Shown piece after piece: positions 47,920 to 54,047 of a stretch of DNA of 54,047 nucleotides (within the stretch, counting starts at the first letter, position 1; each line of letters begins with the position of its first letter). The stretch lies in NCBI GenBank assembly GCA_002746255.1, contig NVWO01000032.1:1-54047 (forward strand). The letters run 5' to 3'. The notes under the pieces are model-generated. The model was not told the origin of the DNA, did no database searches, and saw only the letters and a list, made by a program, of their open reading frames with translations. The stretch is from Rhodospirillaceae bacterium. Lineage in GTDB: Bacteria > Pseudomonadota > Alphaproteobacteria > GCA-2746255. The translations under genes were made by a program, and so were the position numbers.

Positions 47920-48885
47920 ATGAGTGATATCGCCTATGCCCGCAAGGCCGCTGGCCTCGACCCGAAGAAGTTTGATGACCCGGATCGCACCGCCGACGGC
48001 ACGTCACGGGCGGTCGTGGCGTTTTCCGGGCTTGAGACGCTGTGGTTCAATACCGGAACCCTCTGCAACCTGACCTGCACCCATTGCTATATGGAATCGA
48101 GCCCGACAAATGATCGGCTGGTTTACCTGACAATGGGCGACGTGGCGGCCTATCTCGACGAGATTGTGGCGTCGTGGCTGGCGACAAAGGAAATCGGTTT
48201 TACCGGCGGCGAACCTTTCCTCAACCCGGATATTCTCGAGATGTTGCGCGCCGCGCTTGCCGCCGGGTTCCGCGTGCTTGTGCTGACAAATGCCATGCGC
48301 CCGATGCAGCGACATAAAAAGGCTCTGATCGCGTTGCAGGAAACCTATGGATCGAAACTCGTTGTTCGCGTTTCGATGGATCACTATGGCAAGGCGTTCC
48401 ATGACAAGGAGCGCGGTGACGGCACGTGGGAAAAAACCCTCGACGGTCTCAAATGGCTTAGCCGTTCCGGCTTTACCATTCATGTTGCCGGGCGCACCTG
48501 TTGGGGCGAGACGACTGACATTTTGCGGGAAGGCTATGGCCGTCTTTTCCGGGCCCATGGCATCGATGTTGATGCGGCCTGTGCGGACGCCCTTGTCCTT
48601 TTTCCGGAAATGGACATGGACGAGGACGTGCCGGAGATCACCGAAGCCTGTTGGGACCGTCTTGGTGTTGCCCCTGGCGATATCATGTGCGCGACCTCGC
48701 GCATGGTTGTGAAACGAAAAGGGGCGGCCCACCCGGTTGTGCAGGCGTGCACGCTGATCGCCCATGACGCCGTTTTCGAAATGGGGCGTAGCCTTCAGGC
48801 TGCTGCGTCCCCGGTAAAGCTGAACCACCCCCATTGCGCGCGTTTCTGTGTTCTCGGCGGCGCCTCGTGCAGCCGCGTTTCTTAA
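47920..48885 (+). CDS. Radical SAM protein of unknown function
   Basis: A 321-residue radical SAM enzyme. The cluster motif CNLTCTHCYME lies at about residue 50, followed by GFTGGEPFLNPD. The C-terminal part has further cysteines, including CARFCVLGGASC at the very end and single ones around residues 240-290, suggesting an auxiliary cluster (SPASM or Twitch-like). The product cannot be predicted: no substrate peptide, transporter or partner gene lies nearby. The ATG at 47920 has a weak ribosome site. It lies between folC and the metZ promoter. Confidence 0.85.
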   Translation: MSDIAYARKAAGLDPKKFDDPDRTADGTSRAVVAFSGLETLWFNTGTLCNLTCTHCYMESSPTNDRLVYLTMGDVAAYLDEIVASWLATKEIGFTGGEPFLNPDILEMLRAALAAGFRVLVLTNAMRPMQRHKKALIALQETYGSKLVVRVSMDHYGKAFHDKERGDGTWEKTLDGLKWLSRSGFTIHVAGRTCWGETTDILREGYGRLFRAHGIDVDAACADALVLFPEMDMDEDVPEITEACWDRLGVAPGDIMCATSRMVVKRKGAAHPVVQACTLIAHDAVFEMGRSLQAAASPVKLNHPHCARFCVLGGASCSRVS

Positions 48886-48924
48886 GGCCGGAGGTGTTTT
48901 CTTCGGCCTGGACGTGTTTTTTGC
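48885..48924 (+). terminator. Weak terminator-like element after the radical SAM gene
   Basis: AGGCCG (48885-48890) and CGGCCT (48904-48909) flank a 13-nt loop; a run of six T begins at about 48917. The gap between stem and T-run is long for a standard intrinsic terminator. Confidence 0.35.
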
Positions 48925-48937
48925 CGGTTAAGGTCCC

Positions 48938-48966
48938 TTGACGAAAAGGCGGGGGGTTTTTATGGT
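48938..48966 (+). promoter_or_regulatory. Sigma-70-like promoter for metZ
   Basis: TTGACG (48938-48943), a 17-nt spacer and TATGGT (48961-48966). The predicted start of transcription, about 48973, coincides with the first base of the SAM-II aptamer, so the riboswitch begins at the very 5' end of the mRNA. Confidence 0.75.
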
Positions 48967-48972
48967 TCGTCT

Positions 48973-49031
48973 CCCGTGGTGATTTGTTTGACCGGCTTGC
49001 GGCCACGGAAAAGAAACCGCTAAAAGGTCCG
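48973..49031 (+). ncRNA. SAM-II riboswitch controlling metZ
   Basis: The sequence follows the SAM-II consensus I know from alphaproteobacterial met genes: the P1 stem CCGTGG/CCACGG, the conserved GTGATTTG, the ACCGGCTTGC core and the downstream GCTAAAAGGT strand that forms the H-type pseudoknot. It binds S-adenosylmethionine and lowers expression of the methionine gene below it. Here metZ starts 145 nt downstream, unusually far for a switch thought to hide the ribosome site directly. Confidence 0.93.
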
Positions 49032-49099
49032 TGTGGGAACGCCCCTGATCCAATCATCCCTGATCTGAAGGTCAGGGGTTTGCCAGGCTCCCGCCGCTC

Positions 49100-49161
49100 C
49101 TGTGCCGTAAGGGTCTGTGCCGCAAGGGTCTGTATGTTGCAAGGTTCTGTGCCGCAAGGTT
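49100..49161 (+). repeat. Four 15-17 bp repeats between SAM-II riboswitch and metZ
   Basis: CTGTGCCGTAAGGGT (49100-49114), CTGTGCCGCAAGGGT (49115-49129), CTGTATGTTGCAAGGTT (49130-49146) and CTGTGCCGCAAGGTT (49147-49161) stand head to tail. The true ribosome site AAGGAG follows at once. Each copy contains AAGG, a weak decoy of that site. An inverted repeat CCCTGA/TCAGGG lies just upstream. Confidence 0.93.
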
Positions 49162-49175
49162 CAAGGAGAACGTCA

Positions 49176-50372
49176 ATGGTGGAACGAAAATCCAATCAGG
49201 AAAACTGGCGGACCAGCACAAAACTGGTCCGTGGCGGGCAGGTGCGCTCGCAGTTTCAGGAAACCTCCGAGGCGCTGTTTCTTACCTCCGGCTATGTTTA
49301 TGACGAGGCGGCGCAGGCGGAGCTTGCCTTTAAGGGCGAGCTGGACCGCTACGTCTATTCCCGCTTCAAAAATCCAACCGTTGCCATGTTTGAAGAGCGG
49401 ATGGCCCTTCTGGAGGGGGCCGAGATTTGCCACGGGACGGCAACGGGGATGGCGGCCGTTTTTGCAACCTTGTCTGGCTATTTATGTGCCGGCGACCGGC
49501 TGGTTGTTTCGCGCGCGCTTTTTGGTTCCTGCCGTTACGTAGCCTGTGAGGTGATGCCGCGTTATGGCATCAAAGTTACCGTCGTCGATGGCACGGATCT
49601 GGATCAGTGGCGCGATGCGCTTTCCCGTGAAACGAAGATGGTGTTTATCGAATCGCCCTCCAACCCAACCCTTGAAATAATCGACATTCCGGCCGTGGCC
49701 GAGCTTGCCCATAAGGCGGGCGCGAAGCTTGTCGTCGACAATGTGTTTGCAACACCTGTTCTGCAATCGCCGTTCACGCTTGGCGCCGACATCGTCGTTT
49801 ATTCCGCCACGAAACATATCGATGGCCAGGGGCGGTGCATGGGCGGGGCCATTCTGTGCGATGCGGAATTTTCCGAGGAAAATTACGTGCGTTTTCTGCG
49901 CAACACCGGCCCGGCGTTAAGCCCGTTTAATGCGTGGGTCTTGCTGAAGGGGTTGGAGACTCTGGCCCTTCGGGTTGAAAAACATTGTGCGAATGCAGCC
50001 GCGCTGGCGATCTTTCTGGAAAAGCAAAAGACGGTGCCAAAGCTTTTCTATCCAGGTTTGGCCAGCCATCCACAGCACGCGCTTGCAAAAGCGCAGATGC
50101 GCGATTTCGGCACGGTTATCGCCTTTGAGGTCGATGGCGGGAAAAAAGAGGCGTTCCGTTTTCTCGATGCGCTCAAGCTGATCGACATTTCCAACAACCT
50201 TGGGGATACGAAAAGCCTGATTACCCATCCGGCAACGACGACACATCAGAGCGTTGATGAGGCGGAGCGTCTTCGCATGGGGATCGGGGAAAACCTGATC
50301 CGGATATCCGTTGGCCTGGAAGACGTGGAAGATTTGAAGGAAGACCTGGCCCAGGCTTTTAAGGCGCTTTAG
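49176..50372 (+). CDS. metZ: O-succinylhomoserine sulfhydrylase
   Basis: MetZ makes homocysteine directly from O-succinylhomoserine and sulfide. The 398-residue PLP enzyme of the Cys/Met metabolism family has YSRFKNPTVAMFEERMALLEGAE, the VVDNVFATP strand and the PLP lysine in YSATKHIDGQGR; HPATTTHQSV and RISVGLED close it. I chose the ATG at 49176 behind AAGGAG; the frame is open through the repeats above. Regulated by the SAM-II riboswitch. O-acetylhomoserine use cannot be excluded. Confidence 0.94.
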   Translation: MVERKSNQENWRTSTKLVRGGQVRSQFQETSEALFLTSGYVYDEAAQAELAFKGELDRYVYSRFKNPTVAMFEERMALLEGAEICHGTATGMAAVFATLSGYLCAGDRLVVSRALFGSCRYVACEVMPRYGIKVTVVDGTDLDQWRDALSRETKMVFIESPSNPTLEIIDIPAVAELAHKAGAKLVVDNVFATPVLQSPFTLGADIVVYSATKHIDGQGRCMGGAILCDAEFSEENYVRFLRNTGPALSPFNAWVLLKGLETLALRVEKHCANAAALAIFLEKQKTVPKLFYPGLASHPQHALAKAQMRDFGTVIAFEVDGGKKEAFRFLDALKLIDISNNLGDTKSLITHPATTTHQSVDEAERLRMGIGENLIRISVGLEDVEDLKEDLAQAFKAL

Positions 50373-50503
50373 AAAATTCAGGGCGCGCAAAAGGGCATTT
50401 GGGTCCTCCCTATGCTGGACATCACCGGCGCGCGCCGTAGAATGGGGGTGCCGGAAGCGGGCGTGAACATTTCAGGAACAAAAACGCGAACGTAGAGCGC
50501 AGA

Positions 50504-50896
50504 ATGTACAAGGAAATCACCAACTCAATCGAAGTGACGGTCGAACCCGTCTATCTTGAGGACCAATCGGCACCGGATGAGCACCATTTTGTCTGGGCCT
50601 ATCGGGTTCGTATTGAGAATTTGGGCGACAAAACCGTCCAATTGGTGAACCGGTATTGGCGTATAACGGATGCGGATGGACGGGTTCAGGAAGTGCATGG
50701 CGCCGGGGTTGTTGGCGAACAGCCGATTTTGTCTCCGGGGGAGGCGTTCGAATATACGAGTGGTACGCCACTGCGTACGTCAAGCGGGATCATGGTAGGG
50801 TCTTACGAAATGGAATTGGAAAATGGGGACTCTTTTGATATCGCCATTCCGCCTTTCTCACTGGATTCGCCGAATGAAAATGCCTTGCTGCATTAA
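50504..50896 (+). CDS. apaG: ApaG (DUF525) domain protein
   Basis: A 130-residue ApaG protein with a fibronectin-III-like fold. Conserved stretches are FVWAYRVRIENLG, RYWRITDADG, GVVGEQPILSPGEAFEYTSG and GIMVGSYEM. Its biochemical role is unclear; E. coli apaG lies by apaH and ksgA, neither of which is here. Confidence 0.94.
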   Translation: MYKEITNSIEVTVEPVYLEDQSAPDEHHFVWAYRVRIENLGDKTVQLVNRYWRITDADGRVQEVHGAGVVGEQPILSPGEAFEYTSGTPLRTSSGIMVGSYEMELENGDSFDIAIPPFSLDSPNENALLH

Positions 50897-50950
50897 CGTT
50901 GATCCGACCCTCAGCCTCCATTTCAAAATAGAATAAAGGAAGACGCCATC

Positions 50951-51562
50951 ATGAGTTCGAAGTCGGCGACCCCTTGCCGCCCCATTGCCATCGCACAGAC
51001 GCGCCCAACAAAGGCAGAGGCGGAGGACGCCGTGCGGATACTTCTTCGCTGGGCGGGCGAAGACCCGGATCGCGAGGGTCTTCTCGATACGCCGGATCGT
51101 GTCGTGCGTTCCTACCGCGAGTTTTTTGCCGGTTACGAGGAAGACCCGGTCGAACTTCTCCAGCGTACGTTCGAAGAGACGGACGGCTACGACGAAATGG
51201 TTGTTCTGCGCGACATTCGCTTTGAATCCCATTGCGAACACCACCTTGCGCCGATCATTGGCGTTGCCCATGTCGCTTATCTTCCGAAATGTCGGGTTAT
51301 CGGCATCAGCAAACTCGCACGGGTTATCGAAGTCTATGCAAGGCGGATGCAGATTCAGGAAAAGATGACGGTACAGATTGCCACTGCCATTCACGAAGTT
51401 CTGGAGCCAAAGGGCGTCGCGGTAGTGCTCGAAGCGGAACATCACTGCATGACGACGCGCGGCATCCACAAACCGGGGGTCGCGATGGTCACCAGCCATA
51501 TGACCGGCGCGTTTCGGGAGAATGCGGCAACGCGGCGTGAATTTATGGCGATGATTGGCTAG
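50951..51562 (+). CDS. folE: GTP cyclohydrolase I
   Basis: FolE converts GTP to 7,8-dihydroneopterin triphosphate, the entry to both folate and queuosine synthesis. The 203-residue protein has the zinc Cys in [10 protein letters not shown] and the second Cys in [11 protein letters not shown], with [15 protein letters not shown] and the [10 protein letters not shown] end. SD AAGGAAG lies before the ATG. It provides the first enzyme for the que genes 45 kb away. Confidence 0.97.
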   Translation: MSSKSATPCRPIAIAQTRPTKAEAEDAVRILLRWAGEDPDREGLLDTPDRVVRSYREFFAGYEEDPVELLQRTFEETDGYDEMVVLRDIRFESHCEHHLAPIIGVAHVAYLPKCRVIGISKLARVIEVYARRMQIQEKMTVQIATAIHEVLEPKGVAVVLEAEHHCMTTRGIHKPGVAMVTSHMTGAFRENAATRREFMAMIG

Positions 51563-51640
51563 ATTCGGGTTTCCCCATCCATTGGCCACTGATCGCATGG
51601 GGTAAGGACGATCCCGGACAAAAAATGCGTCCGGCTTTAA

Positions 51641-53131
51641 GTGGTTACTTCCAGTTCCGCTGAAACGGTGGCGAGGCCTGCCTTGCTTGATTTCCGACCC
51701 ATTCTGTTTGTTGTTGGTCTGCTTCTGACGACTCTTGCCGTGGCAATGAGCGTGCCGGCAATTGCCGATGCGTTGGTCGGGAATGCGGATTGGCTGATCT
51801 TTGCGATTTCTTCCGGGTTCACTCTTTTTGTCGGGGTGTCGCTTATCCTGGCCGGGCGAGCCGCCGAAATGCGGCTGAGCATCCGCCAGGCCTTTTTGCT
51901 GACGACCTTGAGCTGGCTGGCAGTCGCGATCTTCGCGGCCCTGCCGCTTGCCTTTTCGGATTTGGGGCTTTCCTACACGGACGCTTTCTTTGAATCGATG
52001 TCGGGTCTGACAACGACAGGTTCGACGGTGATTGTCGGCCTTGACGATGCACCGCCAGGGATTCTGCTTTGGCGGGCGCTGCTGCAATGGCTTGGCGGGG
52101 TCGGCATCATCGTGATGGCCGTGGCGGTGCTGCCGGTGCTCCAGGTGGGTGGCATGCAGCTTTTCCAGACGGAATCTTCGGACACGTCCGAGAAAGTGTT
52201 GCCCCGGGTTGCCCAGGTCATTACCGGCATTGCAGTGGTCTATATCGGTCTGACGGGGATTTGTGCCTTTTTGCTTTGGATCTGGGGGATGACGGGATTC
52301 GAAGCCGTTGTCCATGCCATGACGACGGTTGCAACGGGCGGTTTTTCGACATCGGACCATTCCATCGGCCACTTCAATAGCGCCGCGATCGACTGGACGA
52401 TTATCGTTTTTATGCTGCTTTCCTGTCTGCCGTTTGTCCTTTATCTACAGGCCGTTCGCGGTAATTTTCTAGCGCTGATACGGGACGGCCAGGTTCGCTG
52501 GTTCCTGGGTGCCGTTCTGATTTATGTGTCGGTGATGGCGATCTGGTTATGGGATTCTTACTACTACTCCTTTGGGGAATCCATCCGCCTTTCTGCGTTC
52601 CATGTCGTCTCGATCATAACGGGAACAGGCTATTCCACGGCAAGCTTCGACCTTTGGGGAAGTTTTGCGCTGATCGTTTTCTTCCTTCTTATGTTTGTCG
52701 GCGGTTGTGCCGGCTCAACAACATGCAGCATTAAAATCTTTCGCTATCAGGTGCTTTATTCGGCAATGAACGCGCAGGTTAAACGCCTTCTTCACCCCCA
52801 CGGTGTGTTCGTGCCCCATTACAATCGTCGCCCGATTCCGGAATCCGTTATTTTCTCGGTGTTGAGTTTCATCTTTCTTTTCATGATGTGTTTTGCGGCA
52901 TTGGCAATCGGGCTTGGCTTGCTTGGGCTTGATTTCCTGACGGCGATATCGGGCGCGGCGACGGCGATCACGAATGTTGGGCCTGGGCTTGGCAATGTGA
53001 TCGGGCCGGATGGCAGCTTCACCTTCCTTCCAGACACTGCGAAATGGTTGCTGGCCGCAGGCATGTTGCTTGGCCGGTTGGAGCTGTTTACGGTTTTGGT
53101 GTTGTTTGCACCGGGCTTCTGGCGCGGCTAA
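51641..53131 (+). CDS. trkH: TrkH-family potassium uptake protein
   Basis: The potassium-conducting subunit of a Trk system. The 496-residue membrane protein has the four pore-loop filter motifs: TTTGST, TVATGGFST, ITGTGYST and TNVGPGLG. The start is uncertain: GTG at 51641 has no good ribosome site and GTG at 51668 is an alternative. trkA is not in the window. Its stop overlaps the stop of the convergent gene (CTAA). Confidence 0.93.
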   Translation: MVTSSSAETVARPALLDFRPILFVVGLLLTTLAVAMSVPAIADALVGNADWLIFAISSGFTLFVGVSLILAGRAAEMRLSIRQAFLLTTLSWLAVAIFAALPLAFSDLGLSYTDAFFESMSGLTTTGSTVIVGLDDAPPGILLWRALLQWLGGVGIIVMAVAVLPVLQVGGMQLFQTESSDTSEKVLPRVAQVITGIAVVYIGLTGICAFLLWIWGMTGFEAVVHAMTTVATGGFSTSDHSIGHFNSAAIDWTIIVFMLLSCLPFVLYLQAVRGNFLALIRDGQVRWFLGAVLIYVSVMAIWLWDSYYYSFGESIRLSAFHVVSIITGTGYSTASFDLWGSFALIVFFLLMFVGGCAGSTTCSIKIFRYQVLYSAMNAQVKRLLHPHGVFVPHYNRRPIPESVIFSVLSFIFLFMMCFAALAIGLGLLGLDFLTAISGAATAITNVGPGLGNVIGPDGSFTFLPDTAKWLLAAGMLLGRLELFTVLVLFAPGFWRG

Positions 53132-53937
53132 GGCGCAACGCGGAAGCCGGACAGATGGGTCTGGATAGCGGCTTCCATCTCGCGGTCGAAGTCCTTTAAC
53201 AAATCTTCCGTTAAACGGAACCAGTAATCTTCGCGTTTGTTGATGCTTGCGTTCTCCGGGACGGTCTGGTCGCGGAAGGCCTTGGCCTCGGCAAAGGCGC
53301 GCCGTGTGCCCTGGGCATCGATGATTTCAAGGCGGGCTTCAAGGGTGGCGGTGTAACGGGCCCCTTGATCCACCGTGAAATAGCCGCCAATGCCGCCAGC
53401 CGTGGGAAGTTTTTCTTCGACCACCCTGGCGTCAAGGATCACGAAACGGGCAATTGCGCCGCCTGGTGCGCCCGCCGCCGTCAACCGGTCCGTGGCCCAG
53501 CGTTCCGCCGTTTTCATGGGCGAGGTCGGGAAAAGATGTTCGACGTTTGGCGTACGCATCGGCGGCGTGTACGCGCGCACAATTTCGATCGCGTCCACGT
53601 TGAGGCGAACGCCGCCTCGACAGAACGCGCTCCGGGTCGAGACTTCGACTTCCATGAGCGAGAGGTCGATTCGTTGAACCGTCTCGAAGAAGGGGACGCG
53701 GAACCCGCGGCCTTTGCCCGTCGCCGAGCTGATCATTCGGTAGCCGAGCCCGTTCTTGTTGTTGGCGCGGCCCGAGAACACGAGGAGCTCGTTAGGCCGG
53801 CATATGAACAGGAACTGCTTGACCATCCAGATCAGGCCGAGCGTGGCGATCAAGGTGGCGACGCTGCCGGCGACGACCGCGAAGAAAAGCTCCAAGCCGC
53901 CTTCCTTGGCAGCTAACAATAGAGGCAAACCGATCAC
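53128..53937 (-). CDS. Chimeric protein: SPFH/flotillin-like N-terminus joined to a lipoprotein-type C-terminal domain
   Basis: A 269-residue ORF that looks like two proteins in one. Residues about 13-45 form a membrane segment; about 45-117 resemble the start of the flotillin SPFH domain (FLFICRPNELLVFSGR, then FETVQRIDLSLMEVEV and GGVRLNVDAI). Past about 118 the flotillin pattern stops, and the rest (TPNVEHLFPTSP, AERWATDRL, VVEEKLPTAGG) resembles the C-terminal part of a conserved alphaproteobacterial lipoprotein without its lipobox. The flotillin coiled coil is missing. The start is GTG with a strong AAGGAGG. Gene fusion by deletion or an assembly join are both possible. Confidence 0.7.
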   Translation of the reverse strand: MIGLPLLLAAKEGGLELFFAVVAGSVATLIATLGLIWMVKQFLFICRPNELLVFSGRANNKNGLGYRMISSATGKGRGFRVPFFETVQRIDLSLMEVEVSTRSAFCRGGVRLNVDAIEIVRAYTPPMRTPNVEHLFPTSPMKTAERWATDRLTAAGAPGGAIARFVILDARVVEEKLPTAGGIGGYFTVDQGARYTATLEARLEIIDAQGTRRAFAEAKAFRDQTVPENASINKREDYWFRLTEDLLKDFDREMEAAIQTHLSGFRVAP

Positions 53938-53960
53938 TCAACCCTCCTTGGCTGATTACG

Positions 53961-53982
53961 AACGACCCCGGATGGGGTCGTT
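53961..53982 (-). other. Perfect 9-bp hairpin upstream of the chimeric gene
   Basis: AACGACCCC (53961-53969) and GGGGTCGTT (53974-53982) flank the loop GGAT. It lies 24 nt upstream of the GTG start, without a T-run on either strand. It may be an operator or a leader hairpin. Confidence 0.5.
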
Positions 53983-54047
53983 GCGAGAAGGCGCTCTCCC
54001 CGACCGTGAGTTGAGCGCTCTTGACTGAAAGTGTGTGGGAAACGCCA

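Noticed and set aside
48984-49175. N-terminal extension of metZ through the repeats
   Set aside because: The frame is open but overlaps the SAM-II aptamer; the ATG at 49176 has a strong ribosome site and gives the normal protein length.

Overview
The window reads as a chromosomal core region of an alphaproteobacterium, most like Rhodospirillales and relatives. The signs are the gene order cmk-rpsA-sppA-ihfB-lapA-pyrF-trpF-trpB-trpA-accD-folC, the hsp20/DUF1150 pair, a complex I NDUFA9-like gene, a SAM-II riboswitch ahead of metZ, and a moderately high GC content. Nearly all of it is housekeeping DNA. I see no phage, insertion sequence, CRISPR array, toxin or secretion cluster. Placement below class level is inference from gene order and protein motifs.

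Layout. 1-1249: a cut-off SDR gene and a BI-1/YccA membrane protein. 1311-7000: queuosine genes in two converging groups, queC-queE-queD on + and queG-queA-tgt-queF on -, whose last stop codons overlap in a shared CTAG. 7009-13838 (all -): translation block thrS, infC-rpmI-rplT, pheS-pheT, leading directly into queG. 13919-18461: two glycosyltransferases, an alpha/beta hydrolase, an epimerase-like SDR and a GST. 18543-24561: glutamate synthase gltD-gltB. 24702-26735: a small doubtful ORF, uppP and the NDUFA9-like gene. 26846-33265: tRNA-Leu, rnd, kdsD, lptC-lptA-lptB, rpoN, ptsN, i.e. the LPS transport/sigma-54/PTS-Ntr cluster without kdsC and hpf. 33452-35964: DUF1150 and hsp20, tRNA-Ala and a lone DUF1329 protein. 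36210-47890: the aroA-to-folC block. 47920-53937: an orphan radical SAM protein, SAM-II riboswitch plus metZ, apaG, folE, trkH, and a chimeric-looking SPFH/lipoprotein gene.

How the genes fit together. With folE at 50951, the window encodes every classical step from GTP to queuosine in tRNA: FolE, QueD, QueE, QueC, QueF, Tgt, QueA, QueG. aroA, trpF, trpB and trpA belong to aromatic amino acid synthesis, pyrF and cmk to pyrimidines, accD to fatty acids, kdsD and lptABC to lipopolysaccharide, uppP to lipid carrier recycling.

Most notable signals: (1) a gene at the right edge that joins the start of a flotillin-like protein to the end of an unrelated lipoprotein-type domain; (2) infC, which appears to start at an ATA codon, supported by a promoter and a Shine-Dalgarno site; (3) a compact metZ leader of promoter, SAM-II aptamer and four 15-17 bp repeats before the ribosome site; (4) a recurring pattern of short tandem duplications (13-30 bp) inside and in front of housekeeping genes (queD, rpsA, pyrF, folC, ihfB, rnd, pheS, metZ), some adding amino acids to conserved enzymes.
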